Below, in pieces: positions 8,753 to 20,994 of a stretch of DNA of 64,000 bases. Within the stretch, counting starts at the first letter, position 1, and the number at the start of each line of letters is the position of its first letter. Source of the DNA: Planomonospora sp. ID67723 (lineage in GTDB: Bacteria; Actinomycetota; Actinomycetes; Streptosporangiales; Streptosporangiaceae); contig NZ_JABTEZ010000001.1 of the NCBI RefSeq assembly GCF_015711605.1, positions 1,888,001 to 1,952,000 of the forward strand. Reading direction: 5' to 3'. The notes under the pieces are model-generated. The model did no database searches, was not told where the DNA came from, and saw only the letters and a list, made by a program, of their open reading frames with translations. Position numbers and translations under genes: made by a program.

Positions 8753-9263
8753 ACCGCTCGATCTCCTCGGCGGTCTCCCGGGCCCAGTCGCGGAACATCC
8801 GGGTCTGGCGCATGCCCAGATCCAGGGCGTACCTGCCGAAGTTCCCCTTGCCCGCCTGTGTCTTGGTCCTCCAGATCTCCTCCAGCTCGGCGAGCTTGGC
8901 CTCGCAGATCCGCGCCGCGTCCCGGAGCGCGATCACCGCCTCCTCCGGCTCCAGCGTGGGCAGCAGGAAGGCGCGCAGCGCCAGTTCGTCGCGGATCGAC
9001 CGGGACGGCCCCGCCGACAGCAGCCACTCGCGCAGCAGTCGGGAGCCCTCCTCGGTGACGGCGTAGGTCTTCCGGCCGCGCGGGCCCTCCTCCTCGATCA
9101 CCACCAGGCCTCCGGCGGCCATCTTGTTGAGCTCCGGGTAGATCTGGCTGTGCCGGGCCTGCCAGACGTGGTTGACGGATCTCTCGAAGAGCTTCGTGAG
9201 GTCGTAGCCGCTCGACGGGCCGGAGACGGTCAGCAGCCCGAGGAGCGCCATGCGAAGGGACAT
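8739..9263 (-). CDS. PadR-family transcriptional regulator
   Basis: 174 residues from the ATG at 9263 (MSLRMALLGLL, the usual family start); an in-frame ATG at 9290 would add nine residues but lies inside the operator palindrome. The winged-helix part (1-95) contains ALLGLLTVSGPSSGYDLTKL and HSQIYPELNKMAAGGLV. A C-terminal helical dimerisation part (95-174) follows. Family members repress divergent drug-export or detoxification genes. Here the divergent partner is an MFS exporter across a very short gap containing an inverted repeat, which fits a ligand-released local repressor. Confidence 0.9.
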   Translation of the reverse strand: MSLRMALLGLLTVSGPSSGYDLTKLFERSVNHVWQARHSQIYPELNKMAAGGLVVIEEEGPRGRKTYAVTEEGSRLLREWLLSAGPSRSIRDELALRAFLLPTLEPEEAVIALRDAARICEAKLAELEEIWRTKTQAGKGNFGRYALDLGMRQTRMFRDWARETAEEIERSIRS

Positions 9264-9283
9264 GCCCTCATCATAGTTATCGT

Positions 9284-11795
<2,512 letters not shown>

Positions 11796-11834
11796 GCGTG
11801 CAGGACTGTCCCGGCGCTGTCACGACAGGGCCGG

Positions 11835-11878
11835 GCGGGAGGGCCCCGGAGTCCGCTGCGGCTCCGGGGCCCTCCCGC
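11835..11878 (+). terminator. strong terminator of mdh
   Basis: A perfect 17-bp stem (11835-11851 with 11862-11878, left arm beginning GCGGGAGGGCCCC) and a 10-base loop, 40 bases after the mdh stop. No T-tract follows. Confidence 0.75.
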
Positions 11879-11995
11879 GTCCGGGGTCCCGGTGGTCACG
11901 GGACGACCAGAAGAACAGGACGTGGCGTGTCGGTCGGCCGGGAGGGCGTGATCTCCGCGTTCAATTGACCACTGATGGTCGGGGGATCGGTGTTC

Positions 11996-12814
11996 ATGAG
12001 GCGTGGTGCGGCGCGGGTCGTCGCGGGGATGGTCGGTTTCGCTCTCGTCGCGGTGCCCGGGACGGCCCGGGCGCAGGCCCGTGAGCCGGACCCGGGCGGG
12101 GCGGACCTGTCCGTGCGGATGGACGTCTCACCGGGGCGGGCGCAGCCGGGGCAGCCGCTGGTCTACCGGGTGAGGGTCCGCAACGCGGGCCCGGGCGACG
12201 CGGTGCTGCCGACGCTCACCGTCCGGGTGCCGGCCGGGGTGGACATCCTCAACGCCGACGTGGCCGAGTGCCGGCCGGGCCGGAACGCACGCGAGGTGGT
12301 CTGCGCCGCCGGCGCCGACATCCCGGCGGGCAGCACCGGAGAGGTGAGGATCACCGGCCTGGTCCGCCCCGGCGCACGCGGTCCGCTGCCGGCGAGCGCC
12401 ACCATCTTCTCCGAGGTGGTGGACGGGCGGCCCGCCAACGACTCGGTCCGCCTGCTGACCCTGGTGGACGAGGGCGCCGACCTGGCGATCCGGCTGACGG
12501 ACCGCTCCCGGGCCGGCCGTACCGTCACGATGGGCGCGGTGGTCCGCAACCGGGGCCCGCGGGCCGTCCGCGACGCGCTGGCCCTCTTCCGGGTCGGGCG
12601 GGCGCGCCTGGTGTCGGCGCACGGTGCGCGCTGCCTGCCCCGCCCCGCCTACGTCGGCTGCAGGCTGCGCACCCTCGGCTCCGGCGAGCAGGTCAGGCTC
12701 AGTTTCGCCTTCCGCGCGCGCGGCCGTACGGTGACCGCGGAGGCGAGCGTCTACTCCGGGGACGTCGGGGACCGCCGCCCGCGCAACAACGTGGCCCGGA
12801 TGACGGTGCGCTGA
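11996..12814 (+). CDS. secreted protein with two DUF11/CARDB-like domains
   Basis: 272 residues from ATG 11996 ([20 protein letters not shown]), giving a classical signal peptide cut near ARAQA; an ATG 21 bases upstream lacks a ribosome site. Two similar Ig-like beta-sandwich repeats follow: residues about 38-140 ([37 protein letters not shown]) and about 155-270 ([33 protein letters not shown]). Each has paired Cys, suggesting disulfides. This is the DUF11 or CARDB family of extracellular adhesion-like modules. There is no sortase signal or membrane anchor, so it is probably released. Function unknown. The gene is convergent with galE. Confidence 0.82.
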   Translation: MRRGAARVVAGMVGFALVAVPGTARAQAREPDPGGADLSVRMDVSPGRAQPGQPLVYRVRVRNAGPGDAVLPTLTVRVPAGVDILNADVAECRPGRNAREVVCAAGADIPAGSTGEVRITGLVRPGARGPLPASATIFSEVVDGRPANDSVRLLTLVDEGADLAIRLTDRSRAGRTVTMGAVVRNRGPRAVRDALALFRVGRARLVSAHGARCLPRPAYVGCRLRTLGSGEQVRLSFAFRARGRTVTAEASVYSGDVGDRRPRNNVARMTVR

Positions 12815-12862
12815 CCTTCCCCGTGGAGGGAGGCGCCGGTGCGGGCCCGCGCGCACCCGCGT

Positions 12863-13822
12863 TCAGCGGGGCAGCGCGGCCCAGGCGTCGGCGACGATGT
12901 CCCGGACGGCCGGATGCTCGGGCTTCCAGCCGAGCTCGCGCTGGATCTTCTCGGAGGAGGCGACCAGCACCGCCGGGTCTCCCGCGCGGCGCTCGGCGAC
13001 GGCCGCGGGGATCTCGTGGCCGGTGACCTCGCGGCAGACCGACAGCACCTCCTGGACCGAGAACCCGGTCCCGCTGCCCAGGTTGTAGATCTTGTGCTCT
13101 CCCGGGGCGCAGGCGCCCAGTGCCAGCAGGTGGGCCCGGGCCAGGTCGGCCACGTGGATGTAGTCGCGCACGCAGGTCCCGTCGGGGGTCGGGTAGTCGG
13201 TGCCGAACACGCTGACCGACTCGCGCCGCCCGAGCGCCACGGCCAGGATGTTGGGGATCAGATGGGTCTCCACGGCGTGGCGCTCGCGGTAGACCCTGCC
13301 GTCGGCGGCGGTGTGGGCGCCGCCCACGTTGAAGTAGCGCAGGCTCACCGCGGCCAGGCCGTACAGGCCGGCGAAGGCGGTGAGCGCGGTGTCGACCGCG
13401 AGCTTGGAGGCGCCGTAGGGGTTGGTCGGGCGGGTCGGGTCGGTCTCCAGGATCGGGGAGCGCTCCGGCTCGCCGTACGTGGCGGCGGTGGAGGAGAACA
13501 CGATCCGGCCGACGCCGGCGGCGCGCATGGCCTCCAGCAGGGCGAGGGTGCCGCCCAGGTTGTGCGCCCAGTAGAGTCCCGGCTGCTGCACGGACTCGCC
13601 GACCAGGGACTTCGCCGCGAAGTGCAGCACGCCGTCGGTTCCCTCCAGCAGGGCGGCGGCCTCGGTGATCGAGCCCTCGACGAAGCGCGCGCCGGGCGGG
13701 ACCGCGTCGGCGTGGCCGGTGGAGAGGTCGTCCAGCACGGTGACCTGGTGGCCCGCCTCGACGAGTTGCGCCGCGACGGCGCTTCCGATGTAGCCGGCGC
13801 CCCCGGTGACCAGCAGTTTCAC
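12863..13822 (-). CDS. galE: UDP-glucose 4-epimerase
   Basis: Interconverts UDP-glucose and UDP-galactose for envelope polysaccharides and the Leloir pathway. 319 residues, an extended short-chain dehydrogenase fold. Visible: NAD-binding TGGAGYIGS at residues 7-15, the catalytic Ser-Ser-Thr-Ala segment, YGASK with catalytic Tyr and Lys, and [11 protein letters not shown] chose GTG 13822, which has GGAGG four bases upstream; the frame is open far upstream but without protein character and over the divergent gene. The genes galT and galK are not nearby. Confidence 0.95.
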   Translation of the reverse strand: MKLLVTGGAGYIGSAVAAQLVEAGHQVTVLDDLSTGHADAVPPGARFVEGSITEAAALLEGTDGVLHFAAKSLVGESVQQPGLYWAHNLGGTLALLEAMRAAGVGRIVFSSTAATYGEPERSPILETDPTRPTNPYGASKLAVDTALTAFAGLYGLAAVSLRYFNVGGAHTAADGRVYRERHAVETHLIPNILAVALGRRESVSVFGTDYPTPDGTCVRDYIHVADLARAHLLALGACAPGEHKIYNLGSGTGFSVQEVLSVCREVTGHEIPAAVAERRAGDPAVLVASSEKIQRELGWKPEHPAVRDIVADAWAALPR

Positions 13823-13875
13823 GGAGCCTCCTGTTTGGTCATGTTTATAGATGTTTACTTCTGTAAGACTATTGC

Positions 13876-13887
13876 CAGCATATGCTG
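13876..13887. promoter_or_regulatory. 12-bp palindrome in the galE/CorC-like divergent spacer
   Basis: CAGCATATGCTG is a perfect palindrome in an unusually AT-rich spacer between two divergent genes. The spacer also holds ATGTTTA-type repeats near 13847-13856. It could be an operator for either gene. No regulator is identified. Confidence 0.3.
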
Positions 13888-13943
13888 TCAGACCACATAC
13901 AGGTTCAGCCGGAACGGGCGACGGCCGCGACGGAGACATTTTC

Positions 13944-15341
13944 GTGAACAGTGTCCTGGCTAACATCGCTCTGGTCCTGCTCTTCGTGCTGATCGGCGGA
14001 TTCTTCGCGGGCGCGGAGATGGCCCTGGTCTCCCTCAGGGAGAGCCAGGTCCGCAGGCTGAGCGCCCGGGGGCGCAGGGGCGCCCGGGCGGCCACGCTCG
14101 CCCGCGACCCCAACCGCTTCCTGTCGGCCGTGCAGATCGGTGTCACCGTGGCGACGATGCTGTCGGCCGCGTTCGGCGCCGACACCCTCGCCGAGGACCT
14201 CGTGCCCACGGTGGCCGGCTGGGGTCTCCCGGAGAGCGCCGCCGCCCCGATCTCGCTGGTGCTGGTGACCCTCGCCATCTCCTACGTCTCACTCGTCCTC
14301 GGTGAGCTGGTGCCCAAGCGGCTGGCCCGGCAGCGGGCGGAAGGGCTGTCGCTGCTGGTCGCGCCGTTCCTGGACCGGATGGCCGTGCTCTCCCGGCCGA
14401 TCATCTGGGCGCTGTCCAAGTCGACCGACGGCGTGGTCAAGCTCCTCGGCGGCGATCCCGAGGCCGACCGGGAGGAGATCTCCACCGAGGAACTGCGGGA
14501 CATGGTCGTCGGCCACCAGGAGCTGACCGAGGACGAACGCAGCCTGATCGCGGAGGTCTTCGCAGCCGGCAAGCGGCAGTTGCGCGAGGTGATGCTGCCC
14601 CGCACCGAGGTGGAGTTCATGGCCGCCGACACCCGGCTGGCCGAGGCCGCGGTGCTGGCCGCGGCCATGCCGCACTCCCGGTTCCCGGTCTACCGCGACA
14701 CCTACGACGACGTCATCGGCTTCGTGCACATCCGCGACCTGCTCGACCCGGTGCTGACCGGATCGATCGAGCCGATCAGCGAGGTGGTGCCGATCCGGCC
14801 GGTCAAGCTGGTGCCCACCAGCAAGCAGGTGCTGACCACGCTCTCGGAGATGCGCGACGAGGGCCACCACCTGGCGATCGTGGTGGACGAGTACGGCGGC
14901 ACGGCGGGCATCGTCACCCTGGAGGACCTCGTCGAGGAGCTCATCGGTGACATCCGCGACGAGCACGACATCGAGGACGAGCAGGTCGTGCTGCCCGCGG
15001 GGGAGATCGAGCTCGACGGGCTGAGCAATCTCGGCGAAGTGGCCGAGCAGGCCGGGATCAGGCTGCCCGACGGCCCCTACGAGACCCTCGGCGGGTTCGT
15101 GATGGCGACCCTGGGCCATCTGCCGGTCCGGGGAGAGCTGGTGGAGGTCCCCGGTTTCGAGATGTCGGTCACGGAGATGGACGGGCGCAGGGTGGCGCGG
15201 GTCCGCATCAAACGCCGCCCGGCGGGGCCGGCGGAGGAGGGGGCGCGGGCGGCCCGGGAGCCCGGCTCCTCCGGCGCGGACTCCTCCCCCGGCATCGGCA
15301 TGTCTTCCCCGGAGGAGGGGCCGACCACTCCCGACACCTGA
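13944..15341 (+). CDS. CNNM/CorC-type membrane protein (hemolysin-like, DUF21-CBS-CorC_HlyC)
   Basis: 465 residues. An N-terminal DUF21 domain with about four membrane helices (1-190), starting with [20 protein letters not shown], is followed by a CBS pair (about 205-330, containing [14 protein letters not shown] and [20 protein letters not shown]), then a CorC_HlyC domain (about 350-430). The family is linked to Mg2+/Co2+ transport or ion homeostasis, not to true haemolysis. The GTG start at 13944 follows GGAG at nine bases. The C-terminal 35 residues are low-complexity. It lies 14 bases before trpS, so the two may be cotranscribed. Confidence 0.9.
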   Translation: MNSVLANIALVLLFVLIGGFFAGAEMALVSLRESQVRRLSARGRRGARAATLARDPNRFLSAVQIGVTVATMLSAAFGADTLAEDLVPTVAGWGLPESAAAPISLVLVTLAISYVSLVLGELVPKRLARQRAEGLSLLVAPFLDRMAVLSRPIIWALSKSTDGVVKLLGGDPEADREEISTEELRDMVVGHQELTEDERSLIAEVFAAGKRQLREVMLPRTEVEFMAADTRLAEAAVLAAAMPHSRFPVYRDTYDDVIGFVHIRDLLDPVLTGSIEPISEVVPIRPVKLVPTSKQVLTTLSEMRDEGHHLAIVVDEYGGTAGIVTLEDLVEELIGDIRDEHDIEDEQVVLPAGEIELDGLSNLGEVAEQAGIRLPDGPYETLGGFVMATLGHLPVRGELVEVPGFEMSVTEMDGRRVARVRIKRRPAGPAEEGARAAREPGSSGADSSPGIGMSSPEEGPTTPDT

Positions 15342-15355
15342 CAGAATTACCTCTC

Positions 15356-16360
15356 ATGGCGAGTCCCCGTGTTCTGTCCGGCATCCAGCCCACCGCCGAC
15401 TCCTTCCACCTGGGCAACTACCTGGGCGCGGTGCGGCAGTACGTCTCCATGCAGGAGGGTTACGACGCCTTCTACTGCGTCGTCGACCTGCACGCGATCA
15501 CGGTGGACTACCAGCCGGAGGTCCTGCGCCGCCGCTCCCGGATCGCCGCGGCCCAGCTCTTCGCCGTCGGCCTGGACCCCGAGCGCTCCACGGTCTTCGT
15601 CCAGAGCCACGTGCGCGAGCACACCGAGCTGGCCTGGATCCTGATCTGCCTGACCGGCATGGGCGAGGCCGGGCGGATGACGCAGTTCAAGGACAAGTCG
15701 GCGCGATACGGCGAGGGCTCGACCGGGGTCGGCCTGTTCACCTACCCGATCCTGCAGGCCGCCGACATCCTGCTCTACCAGGCGAACAAGGTCCCGGTCG
15801 GGGCCGACCAGAAGCAGCACCTGGAGCTCACCCGCGACCTGGCGCAGCGCTTCAACCACCGCTTCGGCGAGACCTTCACGCTGCCCGAGCCGCACATCGT
15901 CAAGGGCGTCGAGAAGATCACCGATCTGCAGGACCCGACGGCCAAGATGTCGAAGTCGTCCTCCTCGCCCGCGGGCATCCTGGACCTGCTGGAGCAGCCG
16001 GGCCCGCTGCGCAAGAAGATCATGCGCGCGGTCACCGACACCGGTTCCGAGATCGTCTTCGACGAGGAGAACAAGCCCGGCATCGCCAACCTGCTGCGCA
16101 TCCAGTCCGCGCTGACCGGCACGCCGATCCCCGAGCTGGAGGCGCGCTACGCGGGACAGGGCTACGGCACCTTCAAGAAGGACGTGGCCGAGGCCGTGGA
16201 GGAGACCTTCGCGCCGATCCGGGAGCGGACGGAGAAGCTGCTCGCCGACGAGGCCGCGCTCGACAGGATGCTCGCCGCCGGGGCCGCCAAGGCCCGTGCC
16301 GTGGCCGCCGAGACCATGGAGAAGGTCCGCGAGCGGGCCGGGTTCCTGCCCATCCCCTGA
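15356..16360 (+). CDS. trpS: tryptophanyl-tRNA synthetase
   Basis: Class I aminoacyl-tRNA synthetase charging tRNA-Trp. 334 residues, normal for bacterial TrpRS. The HIGH-like motif appears as [10 protein letters not shown] near residue 20 and the KMSKS loop as [12 protein letters not shown] near residue 200. The tryptophan-binding region [20 protein letters not shown] is intact. It starts at ATG 15356, 14 bases after the CorC-like gene. Many actinomycetes carry a second, antibiotic-resistant TrpRS; nothing here shows which class this one is, but its position in a conserved housekeeping region suggests the main enzyme. Confidence 0.96.
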   Translation: MASPRVLSGIQPTADSFHLGNYLGAVRQYVSMQEGYDAFYCVVDLHAITVDYQPEVLRRRSRIAAAQLFAVGLDPERSTVFVQSHVREHTELAWILICLTGMGEAGRMTQFKDKSARYGEGSTGVGLFTYPILQAADILLYQANKVPVGADQKQHLELTRDLAQRFNHRFGETFTLPEPHIVKGVEKITDLQDPTAKMSKSSSSPAGILDLLEQPGPLRKKIMRAVTDTGSEIVFDEENKPGIANLLRIQSALTGTPIPELEARYAGQGYGTFKKDVAEAVEETFAPIRERTEKLLADEAALDRMLAAGAAKARAVAAETMEKVRERAGFLPIP

Positions 16361-16642
16361 CGCTTCCCCCGCCCCCGCCCGGGACCGGGCACGGGGCTCC
16401 CTCCCGTACGGCGCCGCCGGACGGGGAGCCTCCCCGCACGACCCGGTCCGGCGCCGGGGCGGGGTCCTGCCGGATGCGGCCGGACCTGCCGCAGATGACC
16501 GGATAGCGACTGTTTGCCGACGATGGCCCCGGGTACCGGAACGGTCACACGCGGTGGTGCCCGGTGGTCTTCTCCGTCCCGGCGTCCCCGGACAACGCGT
16601 GAGAACGGTGCATGCGTCGGCGGCGGCCGGGAGGAGGCGCGG

Positions 16643-17599
16643 GTGGCCGGACTGGGAGAGCGGATCCAGGCGCTCCGTGAGTGGGGTCATGGCCGGGTCG
16701 AGTCCGACCGGGTCAGGTGGTCCTGGTTCGACCACGTGCTGCGGACCGTCCAGCGCTACCAGCTCCAGTTCGGCGACCGGCTGGCCGGGGCGGTGAGCTA
16801 CTTCGCGTTCCTGTCCTTCTTCCCGATCATCGTGCTGGCCTTCGCGGTCTTCGGCTTCTTCCTCTCCTCGCAGGAGAACGCCGACACCACCCTGACGGAG
16901 GCCATCAACGGCTACCTTCCCGGCCTCGCCTCGAAGCTCCCCATCAAGGAGATCGCCGAGTCCAAGACCACCGCCGGGATCATCGGCCTGCTCGGTCTGC
17001 TCTACTCCGGCCTCGGCGCGATCGACGCCCTGCGCGGCGCCCTGCGGCAGATGTCCATGACCACCGAGCCGCCGCTCAACTTCGCCCTCGGCAAGCTCCG
17101 CGACCTGTCCGCGCTGATCCTGGTCGGCATCACGATGATCGTCTCGGTCGTGGTCGGCGGCTTCGCCACGCAGGCCAGCACGACCGTGGCCGGCTGGCTG
17201 GGGCTGTCGCAGTCGTTCCTCGCCACCGGAACGGTCTGGCTCGCCGGCCTGGCGGTCAGCGTGGCCGCCGACACCGTGGTCTTCCTGATCCTGCTGGGCT
17301 GGCTGGGCCGGTCCACGCAGCCCTTCCGGACGGTGCTCCGCGGCGCGCTGCTGGGCGCGGTCGCCTTCGCGCTGCTCAAGCAGCTCGCCGCGTTCGTCCT
17401 CTCGTTCACTTTGGGCAACCCCATCTACGGGGCGTTCGCGGTGATGGTCGGCCTGCTGGTGTGGATCAACCTCTCCGCTCGGGTGATCATGTACGCCGCG
17501 GCCTGGACCGCCACCGCCTCCTTCGGCCCGCCCCCCGAACCCACCCCCGTCCCCGGCAACGCCCTCAGCGGTCCGTCCGACCCGCCGAAGATCGTCTGA
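16643..17599 (+). CDS. YihY/BrkB-family inner-membrane protein
   Basis: 318 residues with six predicted membrane helices. The family hallmark is GDRLAGAVSYFAFLSFFPIIV near residue 50, followed by GLLGLLYSGLGAIDALRGAL and VMVGLLVWINLSARVIMYAA near the end. The molecular role of this family is unsettled; it was once called ribonuclease BN in error. The GTG at 16643 sits behind a perfect GAGGAGG site; the frame extends upstream only through non-coding sequence. The 282 bases between trpS and this gene hold GC-rich inverted sequence likely ending trpS, and nothing else I recognise. Confidence 0.9.
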   Translation: MAGLGERIQALREWGHGRVESDRVRWSWFDHVLRTVQRYQLQFGDRLAGAVSYFAFLSFFPIIVLAFAVFGFFLSSQENADTTLTEAINGYLPGLASKLPIKEIAESKTTAGIIGLLGLLYSGLGAIDALRGALRQMSMTTEPPLNFALGKLRDLSALILVGITMIVSVVVGGFATQASTTVAGWLGLSQSFLATGTVWLAGLAVSVAADTVVFLILLGWLGRSTQPFRTVLRGALLGAVAFALLKQLAAFVLSFTLGNPIYGAFAVMVGLLVWINLSARVIMYAAAWTATASFGPPPEPTPVPGNALSGPSDPPKIV

Positions 17600-17639
17600 T
17601 GCGAGGCGTCCGCCCTCGCACCGGACGGCCGCGGGGCGG

Positions 17640-18815
17640 TCAGTTCTGCGATCCCGTCCGGCGCAGGCGGCGGCGCAGGCGGTGACCGGACCAGGCGAGG
17701 GCGGCGAGGGCGGCGGCGCCGAGCAGATAGGGAGCCGGAGAGGCGGACTCCTCCCCGGTCTGCACGGGCCGCGCCGCGTCGGCGTCCCCGGCGGCGGGCG
17801 CCGGGCTCTGGGCCGCGGCGTCGGCGGTCGGCAGGGGAGCGGGCTCGGGGACCGGGTCCACCAGGTGGCCGACCGGGGCGACCTTGCCGCGGGCGGTGAA
17901 GCCCCAGTCGAGCAGGTCGGCGACGTCTCCCCAGAAGTAGCCCTCGTGCCGCATGATCGCGACGATGACCGTGTGCCCGCCCCGGCGGGCCGCGCCGACG
18001 AAGCTGCCCAGGGCCTTGGAGGTCCAGCCGTTCTTGACGCCGATCATGCCCTTGTAGCGCCAGAGCAGCTTGTTGTGGTTGCCGATCTCGTAGTAGCCCT
18101 TGGGTGCTGGGAACTTGTCAGTTTTTAAGCTGATATATCGACGGAAATCAGGGTTGGCGAGGCCGGCGCGCGCGATCAGGGCCAGGTCGTAGGCCGAGCT
18201 GCTCTGGCCGGGCTTGTCCAGACCGCTCGGGGTCTTGGCCACGGTGTCGAGCGCCTGGAGCCGCTTGGCCTCGGCGTTCATGTCCGCCAGCGTCTTGTGC
18301 AGGCCGCCGTTGGCCTCGGCCAGCGCCATCGCGGAGTCGTTGCCCGAGACCAGCAGCAGCGCCTTGAATAAGTCCTCCACGGTGTAGAGCGGCTTGGGCA
18401 CCAGCCCGACCGCGCTGCCCTCCTGGTTGACGGCGTTCCTGCTCGGCTTGATCCTGGTGGCCTTGTCGAGCTTCGGGATGAGAGTCAGGGCGGTCAGCGC
18501 CTTGAGCGTGCTCGCCGGGAGATAGCGTCCGTGCGGGTCCTTGGCGGCGAGCACCTCGCCCGTGTCCGCGTCCGCGATCACGTAGGATTTCGCAGCTGTC
18601 CTGGGCGGGGCCTTGACCCCGGTGGGAAGGACCAGGCCCCGGCCGCCGAGCCGTACGCCTCCGACGGGCTCGGCCCCGGTGGGTTCGGTCCCGGCGGCGG
18701 GCGCCGGCCGTACGAGAGAACGGGTGTGCGCGGGAGGCTCCGCGTAGGCGGGAGCGCCCAGAAAGGCGATCACCGAGAGCAGGGCCCCAACGGGCGCGAT
18801 ATGTTTCGTCCCCAT
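17640..18815 (-). CDS. D-alanyl-D-alanine carboxypeptidase (low-molecular-weight PBP, S11)
   Basis: 391 residues. Trims the terminal D-Ala from peptidoglycan stem peptides outside the cell. Signal peptide at 1-25 (ending APAYA). Active-site motifs: PASTLKA (SxxK), VSGNDS (SxN) and GVKNGWTSKALG in the place of KTG. The KNG form replaces the usual Thr by Asn, a variant I recall from other actinobacterial members. After a Pro/Ala-rich linker, one C-terminal helix (PYLLGAAALAALAW) and a basic tail anchor it to the membrane. ATG 18815 has GAGG upstream. It is divergent from an SCO4848-like gene, as in Streptomyces. Confidence 0.93.
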   Translation of the reverse strand: MGTKHIAPVGALLSVIAFLGAPAYAEPPAHTRSLVRPAPAAGTEPTGAEPVGGVRLGGRGLVLPTGVKAPPRTAAKSYVIADADTGEVLAAKDPHGRYLPASTLKALTALTLIPKLDKATRIKPSRNAVNQEGSAVGLVPKPLYTVEDLFKALLLVSGNDSAMALAEANGGLHKTLADMNAEAKRLQALDTVAKTPSGLDKPGQSSSAYDLALIARAGLANPDFRRYISLKTDKFPAPKGYYEIGNHNKLLWRYKGMIGVKNGWTSKALGSFVGAARRGGHTVIVAIMRHEGYFWGDVADLLDWGFTARGKVAPVGHLVDPVPEPAPLPTADAAAQSPAPAAGDADAARPVQTGEESASPAPYLLGAAALAALAWSGHRLRRRLRRTGSQN

Positions 18816-18902
18816 AGTGGCCTCAGGGTAGCTTCGTACCGATTCGCATGGGTTTGCACATCCCCGGCCAGGGGGCGGAGCACGCGAGGGGATACCGACA
18901 TA

Positions 18903-19139
18903 ATGCAAATATCACGAAAGATCGCCAGATTTCTGCTGGCCCTTGCCGCTTTCATGATCTTCGAGTGGGTCAGCCTTGGCTTCAACCTCCAGGACGGCCA
19001 TCCCCGGTCCTTCTACGTCGTCCACGGCATCCTGATCGCGGTCAACATCGTCCTGGCGATCGTGCTCGCGGCGATCGGCGTGCGCGGCCTGCGCCGTCTA
19101 GGGGGTCGGGCACAGGGCGCGAAGCGTCCGCCGGTGTAG
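18903..19139 (+). CDS. SCO4848-like small membrane protein
   Basis: 78 residues, two membrane helices: about 8-25 (ARFLLALAAFMIFEWVSLGF) and 40-62 (VVHGILIAVNIVLAIVLAAI), then a basic tail. The start MQISRKIARF and spacing fit the actinobacterial family next to the D-Ala-D-Ala carboxypeptidase gene in Streptomyces (SCO4847/SCO4848, from memory). Function unknown. GAGGGGA lies about 12 bases before the ATG, a long spacing. Its last 42 bases overlap the end of the convergent ATP-grasp gene. Confidence 0.8.
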   Translation: MQISRKIARFLLALAAFMIFEWVSLGFNLQDGHPRSFYVVHGILIAVNIVLAIVLAAIGVRGLRRLGGRAQGAKRPPV

Positions 19140-20549
19140 CTCGGCGGCCTCCTCCGCCGAGTTCCCGATGCTGGTGAAGCCGAGCTTCCCGTGCTCCGGG
19201 ATCGCGCCGAGCAGGTGCAGCACGTTCCCGGTGCGGGCCTCGCGGTCGAAGCCGAGGCCCGCCGCCCGGACCGTCTCGACGATCTCCCCCGGGGTACGGC
19301 CCCGCAGGGTGGTGGCGGCGCAGTTGTCGGTGGCGACGTAGTACTTGGACTGCTCCCCGCACCTGAGCGTGCCGGTGCCGGGGTCGTAGACGGCGCCGGT
19401 GGTCAGCAGCGCGGCGCCGAAGGGATGGGTGGTGCCGCCGATGCGCAGGTTGATCTCGCACAGCAGCGCCCGGTAGCCGCCGTCGGTCTTGACGGCGAAG
19501 AAGTCCATCCCGAACAGGCCCACCACGCCCCGGTCGGCGAGGACCCCGGCGATCCGCTCGGCGCACTCGCCCACCTCGGCGCGGTACTCGGGGCGCGCGG
19601 GGAAGGCGCACCCCTGGTACACGTCCCCGTTGGGGCCGCCGAGGACCTGCTCGTGCGTGGCCACCACGTCGTAGGCGCCGCCGGGGGTGATCCTGGCCAG
19701 CGCGCTGGGGCAGTACAGCGGCCGCCCCTCGATGAACTCCTCGATCACCGCGCCCCGCTCGGCGATCTTCTCGGCGAAGGTCGTCCAGTCCTCGTCGGCG
19801 GCGGAGAAGCTCGTGTGGCAGGCGGTGAGCGGGCGGTCGTCCTTGACCACGACGGCGTTGCCCAGGCCGGAGTAGCTGTTGTTGAGCTTGACCATCAACC
19901 TGCCGCCGCCCAGCGCGCGCGCCGCGTGCTCCACCTCGGTCAGCGAACGCAGGTCGGCGAAACCGCGGGCCAGCGGCACCTTGGCCTCCTCCCCGACCAG
20001 CCGGCCGCCGCTCTTGGAGCCCAGGTAGGCCAGCGAGGTGGCGGGGCCGTAGACCGGCAGCCCGAGCAGGGCGGAGAGGCGCTCCTCGGCCTCGCTGACG
20101 ACGAAGGGGACCATCCAGGCGTCCTCCGCGCCGTCCAGCGCCTCCCGGATCCGGTCAAGGGCGCCGGGGGTGTGCAGGATCTTCTCGGTGAGGGGGCAGG
20201 GCCGGGGATCACCCAAACTGATCATTTCGAGGCGCTCGCGGGCCTCTCGCGGGTCGTCCAGGAACCCGAGGTAGTAGTCCACGATCGCCGGATCCACCGG
20301 CGCCGAGGTGAGGTAGACGAGTCTCACGCCCGGTCGCTTGAGGGTGAGAAGCAGGAAGAGCAGCCGCTCCTCGTAGCAGCGTGCTCCGGTTATCCTGCGC
20401 AGTTCGTCCTGGGGAAGCGACAACGAGGGGGTGACCACCAGGGTTCCCTCGTTCGGTTCGAAGATGCTCAACCTAGAGTGCTTCTCCCCAAATGGGATAT
20501 TAGTGATCATATGCGGAGTGAACCACGCGTTCTTCTCTCTGACATCCAT
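19098..20549 (-). CDS. ATP-grasp peptide ligase, PGM1-related
   Basis: 483 residues from ATG 20549 (MDVREKNAWF); a GTG at 20582 and an ATG at 20510 are other possible starts, none with a clear ribosome site. An N-terminal pre-ATP-grasp domain (about 15-180: LFLLLTLKRPGVRLVYLTS) is followed by an ATP-grasp fold (RLMVKLNNSYSGLGNAVVVK for the ATP-binding Lys and glycine loop, then LCEINLRIGGTTHPFG with the metal-binding Glu/Asn) and a PGM1 C-terminal part. PGM1 of pheganomycin synthesis joins amino acids to ribosomal peptides. The first 60 codons are AT-richer than the rest. A 46-residue ORF lies just upstream on the same strand. Confidence 0.85.
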   Translation of the reverse strand: MDVREKNAWFTPHMITNIPFGEKHSRLSIFEPNEGTLVVTPSLSLPQDELRRITGARCYEERLLFLLLTLKRPGVRLVYLTSAPVDPAIVDYYLGFLDDPREARERLEMISLGDPRPCPLTEKILHTPGALDRIREALDGAEDAWMVPFVVSEAEERLSALLGLPVYGPATSLAYLGSKSGGRLVGEEAKVPLARGFADLRSLTEVEHAARALGGGRLMVKLNNSYSGLGNAVVVKDDRPLTACHTSFSAADEDWTTFAEKIAERGAVIEEFIEGRPLYCPSALARITPGGAYDVVATHEQVLGGPNGDVYQGCAFPARPEYRAEVGECAERIAGVLADRGVVGLFGMDFFAVKTDGGYRALLCEINLRIGGTTHPFGAALLTTGAVYDPGTGTLRCGEQSKYYVATDNCAATTLRGRTPGEIVETVRAAGLGFDREARTGNVLHLLGAIPEHGKLGFTSIGNSAEEAAELHRRTLRALCPTP

Positions 20550-20654
20550 CCGCCGGGTTCGATGAGTGGCACCTGAAGTCACGCAAGTTGCCAGTTCAGC
20601 GAGGTTTCAACCGAGCGGACGAGGTCAGAGGCTGAACCACGCCCTCCGGTACGG

Positions 20655-20795
20655 CTACCGCTCCTGAACAATTCGGATCATGCGCCATGGTTCTTCCGGG
20701 TCAGGAGGGGCGGAAGAAGGGCAGGGGGCGACAAAACATTTGGTGGAGATGTCGGCGAGCTCCTCCTGAAGAGAGATAAAGTCGGTGTCATACAT
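20655..20795 (-). CDS. candidate small peptide (possible ligase substrate or RiPP precursor)
   Basis: 46 residues beginning MYDTDFISLQEELADIS, an acidic leader-like stretch, then KCFVAPCPSSAPPDPEEPW and a short basic end RMIRIVQER. Two Cys are six apart. It ends 105 bases before the PGM1-like ATP-grasp gene on the same strand. Codon use is striking: TTT, TCT, CTT, AAA, ATT and GTT occur where the genome normally uses G or C. That argues either for a real, unusual gene or for unselected sequence. No clear ribosome site precedes the ATG; an in-frame ATG at 20816 has GGAGG about 12 bases upstream and adds seven residues. I recognise no homologue, so the call rests on context. Confidence 0.4.
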   Translation of the reverse strand: MYDTDFISLQEELADISTKCFVAPCPSSAPPDPEEPWRMIRIVQER

Positions 20796-20994
20796 CCGGC
20801 GCGCCGGCGGCCGCATACCGGCCTGCCGCCTCCACGCCGGCGTGTTGTCGTCCGCACTGCCGTGGCCCGTGACACCCACTCCGGCCCCTCCGTGCGGTAA
20901 TCGCTTTTGGGGCTGCCTCATGGGTCGGGCGATTCTGGGCAGTGGCACATGCGTCGAGGACTCCAACGAACTGGCGCGGATAGGACGGTGGCCG

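Noticed and set aside
17640-18815. Broken active site of the D-Ala-D-Ala carboxypeptidase (KNG for KTG)
   Set aside because: SxxK and SxN are intact and the KNG form occurs, as I recall, in other actinobacterial homologues, so it is more likely a subfamily variant than damage.
20678-20875. 65-residue minus-strand ORF overlapping the candidate small peptide in another frame
   Set aside because: Ser/Pro/Arg-rich with no start signal; the 46-residue frame has a leader-like sequence and better composition, though neither is proven.
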